Assembly: GCA_946040935.1 (NCBI GenBank)
Contig: CAMGCN010000076.1
Coordinates: 1-5,906 of the forward strand
Origin: an uncultured Clostridia bacterium
GTDB taxonomy: Bacteria > Bacillota > Clostridia > Oscillospirales > CAG-272
DNA length: 5,906 bases
Direction: 5' to 3'
Both the position numbers and the translations under genes were made by a program. Under the pieces are notes generated by a model that was given only the letters and a program-made list of their open reading frames with translations, was not told the DNA's origin and ran no database searches. The first letter of the stretch is position 1; each line of letters opens with the position of its first letter. Shown here one piece after another: positions 1 to 4,572 of the stretch.

Positions 1-175
1 ATAAGAGACAGGTATTGTATAAAACGTTTTGAAATCAGAAAAGAAAAACGGCAAAAAAAGAAAAAATAATTTCATATTTTAATGTAAAAGATTTCAGCGT
101 ATTGGTAATTTTGCACAATTGCTTGTGGCAAAATTTGTTACAAACAGAGATTTGGCAGAAAATGCTTGGGAGCTG

Positions 176-204
176 TTGACAATTTTGAATATTGGTGTTA
201 TATT
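176..204 (+). promoter_or_regulatory. Predicted sigma-A promoter with extended -10
   Basis: TTGACA (176-181) is separated by exactly 17 bp from TATATT (199-204), and a TGT triplet directly precedes the -10 box, giving an extended -10 (TGn). The -35 matches consensus at six of six positions and the -10 at five of six. Transcription would start near 211, about 340 nt before the first convincing start codon at 555. The product is therefore a long 5' leader for the repeat protein, an unannotated small RNA, or a very small peptide. Promoter-like hexamers arise easily in AT-rich DNA, but this full combination is less likely by chance. Confidence 0.55.
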
Positions 205-290
205 AAATTGTACTCAAAAATAAGTATTATAAGAACTTAAAAAATTTATATAGTGTTTTTTCTTGACAGAATTTATTCAAAGTTTTTTAG

Positions 291-390
291 ACATCAACGG
301 CGGCTTTGGCCGGAAAAGGCGCTACTTCTGTAAGTTGACTCCAAAAGCGTTTTACACGTACATCAGTCGCACTCCGCTCGCATATTTCTC
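291..390. other. Isolated 50% GC block in AT-rich spacer
   Basis: Hand counting gives 50 G or C in these 100 bases, against 17 of 100 in 181-280 and 24 of 100 in 391-490. The block lies inside a frame open from a TTG at 263 to a TAA at 449-451 (62 codons). That frame has no ribosome binding site, so a protein is doubtful. It could be a dispersed intergenic repeat, a structured RNA transcribed from the promoter at 176-204, or a gene remnant. Nothing in the window repeats it, so its nature cannot be settled here. Confidence 0.35.
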
Positions 391-502
391 ATATAATGGA
401 ATAGACTTGTTATATATCGTGCAAAATTATTATACCTTATACAGTATTTAAGACAGATTATAAACAATCCGGAAATAACGAAAATTTTGTAAATTATTAA
501 GA

Positions 503-536
503 TGAAAGCGGAATATAATATATAAAAACGCTTTCA
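503..536 (+). promoter_or_regulatory. Inverted repeat enclosing a -10-like box (possible operator/promoter)
   Basis: TGAAAGCG (503-510) and CGCTTTCA (529-536) are perfect 8-bp reverse complements separated by 18 bp, and the spacer contains TATAAT (514-519). No good -35 element lies at the right distance: TTGTAA at 487-492 is 21 bp away. The half-sites resemble those of LacI-type and catabolite-repression operators, where they normally abut rather than being 18 bp apart. The arrangement could be an activator- or repressor-dependent promoter for the gene at 555, or a hairpin in a longer transcript. Direct regulation is inference. Confidence 0.35.
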
Positions 537-554
537 CTCAGAAAGGATATAAAT

Positions 555-1430
555 ATGAGAATAATTCTAAACAGGATCCTCAAGAAAAAAGTACTGATGC
601 CGGTGATCGCGGCAATTGTTGTTGTGACATGTACAGTAACAACTGTATGCGTCATTGCGGCAAAAGAAGAAAATTCTCCGGCCGTTACTACAGAGCCTAT
701 TATCCAGCCGTCCACCGAGGCTCCGACAGAAGCGCCGACAGAAGAGCCGACTGAGGCACCGACCGAAGCACCGACCGAAGCGCCCACAGAAGCACCGACA
801 GAAGAGCCGACTGAGGCTCCGACTGAGGCACCCACAGAAGCACCGACTGAACCGGAAGTACAGTTCACGTATGCCATAAGAGAGGATTCGCTTTCTGAAG
901 GCTATTCTATTGATTATAACATTGGCCTTAATAGAGCGGTTACCAGGCCTACAAACGCAAAAGAAATTGATTATATGAGAGGCACGAACAGCAAGGGTGT
1001 TTCTGTCGCTGTTTTGTTAGGAGCGGCCCGCTCTGTTGATGAATTTCATACAGTTTTGTCAACATTGGAATATGACGAAGAGATTATCGCAAATTATAAT
1101 GAATATTCTGATATTAAACATGAATACAGCGAATATATTAATAATACTCTTACGAACCAACCGGAAATTGAAAAATACGATGAAGAGTTTTTTAAAGAAA
1201 ACGCTGTAATCGTAGTATTTAGTGGAAGATCCATTGACAGTGTATTAAAAAGCGGAGCTGAGCTTTGCATGAACTTCTTTACCCCCCCTCCAATACAAAC
1301 ACCCGGATATGCTTCCCCATTGATTTGCCTTACTAATTATTTCTCATATATGAAATGTTCCATTATCGAAATAAGTAAGGCTGATTTAGACGGAATTGAT
1401 ACTATCACTTATTATTTATCGGGAGATTAA
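555..1430 (+). CDS. Membrane-anchored protein with PTEAP-repeat linker, unknown function
   Basis: A 291-residue protein that I cannot assign to a named family. The ATG has a strong ribosome binding site (AGAAAGGA, ending at 547, 7 nt upstream). A basic N-terminus (RILKKK) precedes a hydrophobic segment at about residues 14-35, acting as a signal peptide or uncleaved anchor. No good lipobox surrounds its cysteines. Residues 54-100 form a Pro/Thr/Glu/Ala linker of four-residue units, a typical extended cell-surface spacer. Residues 102-291 form an apparently globular extracytoplasmic domain. Its second half (YDEEFFKEN then a beta-rich VIVVFSG, later IIEISKADLDGI) recalls small secreted Clostridia proteins and the PrcB-like fold, but that is a weak impression. 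The gene body is more AT-rich than thrS (13 of 60 G/C at 1081-1140). A run of seven C lies at 1282-1288. It appears monocistronic. Confidence 0.85.
   Translation: MRIILNRILKKKVLMPVIAAIVVVTCTVTTVCVIAAKEENSPAVTTEPIIQPSTEAPTEAPTEEPTEAPTEAPTEAPTEAPTEEPTEAPTEAPTEAPTEPEVQFTYAIREDSLSEGYSIDYNIGLNRAVTRPTNAKEIDYMRGTNSKGVSVAVLLGAARSVDEFHTVLSTLEYDEEIIANYNEYSDIKHEYSEYINNTLTNQPEIEKYDEEFFKENAVIVVFSGRSIDSVLKSGAELCMNFFTPPPIQTPGYASPLICLTNYFSYMKCSIIEISKADLDGIDTITYYLSGD
714..854 (+). repeat. 12-bp tandem repeat encoding (P-T-E-A/E) units with 60-bp higher-order period
   Basis: About twelve degenerate 12-nt units encode alternating PTEA and PTEE blocks (residues 54-100 of the gene at 555). The PTEE variant occurs at residues 61-64 and 81-84, exactly 20 residues apart. 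The 17-nt string gaagagccgactgaggc recurs identically at 741-757 and 801-817, exactly 60 nt apart, which suggests one block duplication of five units. Synonymous codons vary between the other units (gct/gca/gcg, aca/act/acc, gaa/gag), consistent with an older repeat kept for its peptide sequence. Other reading frames through the repeat are also open, which creates spurious ORFs on both strands. Confidence 0.9.
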
Positions 1431-1455
1431 AAAATCATATTTACTCATATACTCA

Positions 1456-1489
1456 AAAAGAAAGAGAGCCGAAAGGCTCTCTTTCTTTT
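1456..1489. terminator. Bidirectional intrinsic terminator
   Basis: AAAAGAAAGAGAGCC (1456-1470) and its perfect complement GGCTCTCTTTCTTTT (1475-1489) form a 15-bp stem closed by a GAAA loop. The A-rich outer ends give a T-rich tail (CTTTCTTTT) whichever strand is transcribed. It starts 25 nt after the stop of the repeat protein and lies about 30 nt past the stop of thrS on the other strand. One hairpin therefore serves both convergent genes. Confidence 0.9.
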
Positions 1490-1518
1490 GGCTATAACTT
1501 TATGTTACGGCTTTTTTG

Positions 1519-3450
1519 TCATTTTACTTTCTCTGCGATTTCTTTCATCGCCTTTGCGATAAATTCATCTGCCGGCATCTGACCTAAATCTTCGCCCTTG
1601 CGGCTTCTCACCGAAACAGTTCCTGCATCGGCTTCGTTTTGTCCTATGATAATCATGTAGGGCAGTTTTTCGAGCTGTGCTTCGCGAATCTTGTATCCTA
1701 TTTTTTCGTTTCTGTCATCAACCTTGCAGCGCATACCGAGTGCACGGCACTTGTCTGCTATCTTGTGCGCGTATTCCGACTGAGCGTCGCCGATAGGTAA
1801 GAATCTCACCTGTTCGGGCGCCATCCACATGGGAAGCGCGCCTGCGTACTTTTCGATAAGCAGAGCGAGAGTTCTCTCGTAGCAGCCCATGCTCGTACGG
1901 TGCAGAATATAAGGGTACTTCTGCTGTCCGTCCGAATCGGTGTATTCCATGCCGAAGCGCTTTGCCAAGAGCATGTCTATCTGAATGGTAATGAGAGTGT
2001 CCTCTTTTCCGTAGACGTTCTTTATCTGTATGTCGAGTTTAGGTCCGTAGAATGCCGCCTCGTCGATGCCTATGGTGTAATCTATTTTAAGGTCATCGAG
2101 GATTTTACCCATGAGTGCCTGCGCTTCATCCCACTGTTCGGCGGTACCCTCGTACTTTGCCGTGTTGTTGGGGTCCCACTGTGAGAAGCGGAATGTGCAG
2201 TCGTCGATAAGTCCGAGCGTTTCGAGCATGTATTTTGCCAGCTCGAAGCAACCGCGGAACTCCTCCTCAAGCTGTTCGGGACGTATGATTAAGTGTCCTT
2301 CGGAAATAGTGAACTGTCTTACGCGGATAAGACCGTGCATTTCTCCCGAATCTTCGTTTCTGAAGAGAGTGGATGTTTCTCCCAGGCGCATGGGCAGATC
2401 GCGGTAAGAGCGCTTTCTGTTCAGGAATACCTGATACTGGAAAGGACATGTCATGGGGCGGAGTGCAAAGCACTCCTTCGTTTCGTCGTATGGGTCTCCA
2501 AGGACAAACATACCGTCAAGGTAGTGATCCCAGTGTCCGGATATTTTATAAAACTCTCTCTTCGCCATAAGAGGAGTTTTTGTGAGCAGATAACCGCGCT
2601 TTTCTTCTTCGTCCTCTACCCAACGCTGAAGAGTCTGTATGACTTTCGCACCCTTTGGTAAGAGAACGGGAAGTCCCTGACCTATCACGTCAACCGTGGT
2701 GAAATACTCGAGCTCACGGCCGAGCTTGTTGTGGTCGCGGCGTTTTGCCTCCTCTAACTGCTCAAGATGAGCTTTCAGCTCATCCTTTGTCGGGAACGCC
2801 GTGCCGTAAACTCGCTGAAGCTGTTTGTTCTTCGCGTCTCCCTCCCAGTATGCACCGGTGCATTGAGTGAGCTTGAGCGCCTTGACGGCACCTGTCGAAA
2901 ACAGGTGAGGACCTGCACAGAGATCAACGAAATCTCCCTGTTTGTAGAAAGAAATCTCTTCTCCCTCAGGCACTCTGTCGATAAGAAGCACCTTGTAGGG
3001 CTCGTCCTTTTCTTCCATGAGCTTCTTTGCCTCGTCACGGCTCAGGGTAAAGCGTTCAATTCGCAGATTTTCTTTTACTATCTTTTTCATCTCGCTCTCG
3101 ATGTTTGAGAGCATTTCCGAGCTAATCGGAACGGGCGAGTCAAAATCATAATAAAACCCGTTTTCTATCGCGGGGCCTATCGTCAGTTTTGTTTCGGGGT
3201 AGAGGCGTTTGACCGCCTGGGCGAGAATGTGGGAGGCGGTATGTCTGAACACCTTGCGGCCCTCTTCGTCTGCAAACGTTAGAGGAAGGAGGGTGCAATC
3301 GCACGAAATCTCTTCTGTAAGAGCGCACACCTTGCTGTCAATTTTGCACGCGATGACACTGCGGTCAATAAGACCTGCCTCCGAGAGTGCGTCATACGCA
3401 GAAAGCGGCGCGTCAAATGAAAATTCTTTGTTTGAAATTGTAACATTCAT
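1519..3450 (-). CDS. thrS: Threonyl-tRNA synthetase (ThrRS)
   Basis: Cytoplasmic class II synthetase that activates threonine with ATP and charges tRNA-Thr. The 643-residue length is normal for the family. Domains in order: N-terminal TGS domain (about 1-60); editing domain with HTASH (H70, H74) and DLCAGPH (C178, H182), the four residues expected to clear mischarged Ser-tRNA-Thr; class II core with motif 2 (LFRNEDSGEMHG, about 362-373); motif 3 (GCYERTLALLIEKYAG, about 522-537); and a C-terminal anticodon-binding domain (about 545-643). The expected zinc ligands are C335 (RPMTCPF), H386 (SEGHL) and H517 (LHRTS). The ATG at 3450 is chosen because GAGGAG lies 7 nt upstream and the TGS domain begins there. 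The frame stays open for 25 more codons, but these run through the T-box terminator. No key residue appears to be missing. Confidence 0.97.
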   Translation of the reverse strand: MNVTISNKEFSFDAPLSAYDALSEAGLIDRSVIACKIDSKVCALTEEISCDCTLLPLTFADEEGRKVFRHTASHILAQAVKRLYPETKLTIGPAIENGFYYDFDSPVPISSEMLSNIESEMKKIVKENLRIERFTLSRDEAKKLMEEKDEPYKVLLIDRVPEGEEISFYKQGDFVDLCAGPHLFSTGAVKALKLTQCTGAYWEGDAKNKQLQRVYGTAFPTKDELKAHLEQLEEAKRRDHNKLGRELEYFTTVDVIGQGLPVLLPKGAKVIQTLQRWVEDEEEKRGYLLTKTPLMAKREFYKISGHWDHYLDGMFVLGDPYDETKECFALRPMTCPFQYQVFLNRKRSYRDLPMRLGETSTLFRNEDSGEMHGLIRVRQFTISEGHLIIRPEQLEEEFRGCFELAKYMLETLGLIDDCTFRFSQWDPNNTAKYEGTAEQWDEAQALMGKILDDLKIDYTIGIDEAAFYGPKLDIQIKNVYGKEDTLITIQIDMLLAKRFGMEYTDSDGQQKYPYILHRTSMGCYERTLALLIEKYAGALPMWMAPEQVRFLPIGDAQSEYAHKIADKCRALGMRCKVDDRNEKIGYKIREAQLEKLPYMIIIGQNEADAGTVSVRSRKGEDLGQMPADEFIAKAMKEIAEKVK

Positions 3451-3463
3451 CTTTTTTCTCCTC

Positions 3464-3504
3464 AAAAACAAACACACCCCGAACATAACAATGTCCGGGG
3501 TGTG
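3464..3504 (-). terminator. T-box regulated intrinsic terminator
   Basis: On the - strand, CACACCCCGGACAT (3504-3491) pairs with ATGTTCGGGGTGTG (3486-3473) in 14 pairs with one G-T wobble and a 4-nt loop. TTTGTTTTT (3472-3464) follows. The first arm also supplies the 3' side of the antiterminator, so the two structures exclude each other. The thrS ribosome binding site starts directly after the T-tract. Confidence 0.95.
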
Positions 3505-3655
3505 GAAAATACAAACTATCCGCACGGTTCCACCCGAGCTTTTAACTCTTACTATAGAATTGTGCCACGTAAGTGGTATCTTTACGTTGTACGCCGCGGA
3601 CTTTCACCTAAAACCGCTCTCTTGTGGACAACCTCACGCAAAAACATGTCTTACG
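3464..3655 (-). ncRNA. T-box riboswitch (tRNA-Thr sensing) of thrS
   Basis: This leader senses uncharged tRNA-Thr and controls readthrough into thrS. Stem I is readable: a base helix of CGTAAG (3655-3650) with CTTACG (3573-3568), then an internal loop carrying the specifier ACC (3577-3575, threonine) followed by A. Above it, TTTTTGCGT (3644-3636) pairs with ACGTAAAGA (3587-3579). The apical helix is GCGG/CCGC, with AGAG and GGTGAAAG elements typical of T-boxes. Stem III is AATTCT (3561-3556) with AGAGTT (3549-3544). The T-box core GGGTGGAACCGTG follows; its TGGA (3532-3529) should pair with the tRNA acceptor end. The antiterminator TCGGG[TGGAACC]GTG pairs with CACCCCGG (3502-3495), which lies inside the terminator's first arm. 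No stem II or IIA/B pseudoknot fits between stems I and III, so this is a compact version. Confidence 0.95.
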
Positions 3656-3660
3656 GGGTT

Positions 3661-3689
3661 ATGTTAACACATTCTGACTGTTTTGTCAA
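3661..3689 (-). promoter_or_regulatory. thrS promoter (sigma-A, extended -10)
   Basis: On the - strand, TTGACA (3689-3684) is followed after 17 bp by TAACAT (3666-3661), with TGT directly before the -10. The predicted transcription start (about 3654-3656) falls at the first base pairs of T-box stem I, so the structured leader starts almost immediately. Its -35 lies 6 bp from the -35 of the divergent HAD-gene promoter. Confidence 0.88.
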
Positions 3690-3695
3690 GCGACC

Positions 3696-3724
3696 TTGAC
3701 AAAAAAATTTGCGTTGTATATAAT
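3696..3724 (+). promoter_or_regulatory. Consensus sigma-A promoter of the HAD phosphatase gene
   Basis: TTGACA (3696-3701), a 17-bp spacer and TATAAT (3719-3724) match the housekeeping consensus at all twelve positions. Transcription should start near 3731, leaving a short leader of about 25 nt before the GTG start at 3757. The -10 lies in an imperfect palindrome (about 3711-3730, GCG...CGC ends) that could hold an operator, but no known regulator site is recognised. Confidence 0.9.
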
Positions 3725-3756
3725 ATACGCGATATGTTACACACAGGAGAAAATAA

Positions 3757-4572
3757 GTGAAAAAATACGCTTTCTTTATAGATATAGACGGAACGCTCGT
3801 CGACAAAAAACGTGAGGTAAATCCCGGAAATATTGCCGCAGTAAATGCGGCGCGCGAAGCCGGATGTAAAGTATTTATAAACACCGGACGAGGCAGAGCC
3901 TGCATTCCGAGCGAGATAAGAGCACTTCCTTGGGACGGCGTTATTTCAGGCTGCGGTTGTCTTCTTGACTATAACGGAGAAACCGTTTTTTCAAACTGTC
4001 CCGATTATCTTAAAATATATGAATACTTAAAGGAAGTTGAAAAGAACGGTGAGCGTTGCTTTTTAGAGGGCAACGATATGATTTTTCGCTTTAACTGCCC
4101 CGAAAGCGTAAAGAAAACCGACGAGATATTTGCAAGGTATAACGAGCTCGGCAGATTAAATTTAGATGATTGGACGCCTCTTTCCTGCGCCGAGGAAATA
4201 CTCAAATACCCGGGTGTGCAAATACCCAAGTTCAATCTTGTGGGAAAATATGATAAAAGTGTGCTTGCCCGTTTTTCCCGGGACTACGACGGAGTTGTCG
4301 ACGGTTATAAGTGTGAATTGTATACAAAAGGCGGAGGCAAAGCCGCCGCCATGATGTATGTTATGGAAAATATATTAACAGGGTATATCTGTGTCGCGCT
4401 CGGCGACGGTGTAAACGATGTTGACGCTCTCAAAGCGGCGGACTTTTCCGCTACGGTTAGCGGCGCCGCACCCGAGGTTATAAAAATGTGCGATTATGTA
4501 TCTCCTCTCACAGCCGACGAGGGAGGAGTGGGAGATATAATAATGAAATTTATTAACCCCACAAAAGACTGA
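3757..4572 (+). CDS. Cof-type HAD superfamily phosphatase
   Basis: A 271-residue cytoplasmic haloacid-dehalogenase-fold hydrolase, of normal length for the Cof (IIB) subfamily. Motif I is DIDGT (nucleophile D9, acid/base D11), motif II is INTGR (T43), motif III is probably K195 in KGGGKAAAM, and motif IV is GDGVNDVDAL (D217, D221, Mg2+ binding). The segment at about 85-185 is the C2-type cap that sets substrate specificity. Related enzymes dephosphorylate sugar phosphates, FMN or pyridoxal phosphate; the substrate cannot be told from sequence here. Translation starts at GTG, supported by AGGAG (3745-3749) 7 nt upstream and by the MKKYAFFIDIDGT start typical of the family. It has its own consensus promoter. 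Its last 20 bp overlap the end of the convergent pyrophosphatase gene. Confidence 0.93.
   Translation: MKKYAFFIDIDGTLVDKKREVNPGNIAAVNAAREAGCKVFINTGRGRACIPSEIRALPWDGVISGCGCLLDYNGETVFSNCPDYLKIYEYLKEVEKNGERCFLEGNDMIFRFNCPESVKKTDEIFARYNELGRLNLDDWTPLSCAEEILKYPGVQIPKFNLVGKYDKSVLARFSRDYDGVVDGYKCELYTKGGGKAAAMMYVMENILTGYICVALGDGVNDVDALKAADFSATVSGAAPEVIKMCDYVSPLTADEGGVGDIIMKFINPTKD

Larger units (their letters stand above)
1..554. other. AT-rich intergenic region without a convincing gene
   Basis: No credible coding region is visible in these 554 bases. Frame 1 on the + strand is open from the left edge to a TAA at 67-69 and reads as a Lys/Arg-rich tail. This could be the end of an upstream gene, but in such A-rich DNA it may be chance. 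A TTG-initiated frame at 263-451 has no Shine-Dalgarno sequence and no internal ATG. The region does hold an extended -10 promoter (176-204), a GC-richer block (291-390), and an inverted repeat enclosing a TATAAT box (503-536). It may therefore be a long leader, an unrecognised small RNA, or remnant DNA. Confidence 0.6.

Noticed and set aside
21..30. AAAACGTTTT palindrome
   Set aside because: Ten bp in AT-rich DNA with no supporting context; likely chance.
1..69. Lys/Arg-rich open frame from the left edge to TAA
   Set aside because: Possibly the tail of an upstream gene, but 22 codons in A-rich DNA are too little evidence to annotate.
263..451. 62-codon TTG-initiated reading frame on the + strand
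   Set aside because: No Shine-Dalgarno sequence, no internal ATG, and the TTG start is itself part of a TTGACA hexamer. It is kept only as part of the GC-block observation.
497..877. 126-residue - strand frame with GASVGASV repeats
   Set aside because: It is the antisense shadow of the PTEA repeat. The 12-nt period keeps several frames open, and the + frame has the ribosome binding site and signal sequence.
655..879. 74-residue Arg/Lys-rich + frame
   Set aside because: Another frame of the same repeat, with no ribosome binding site.
3451..3525. 25-codon N-terminal extension of thrS
   Set aside because: It runs through the T-box terminator, lacks a ribosome binding site, and is not part of the ThrRS TGS domain. 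The ATG at 3450 has GAGGAG at ideal spacing.
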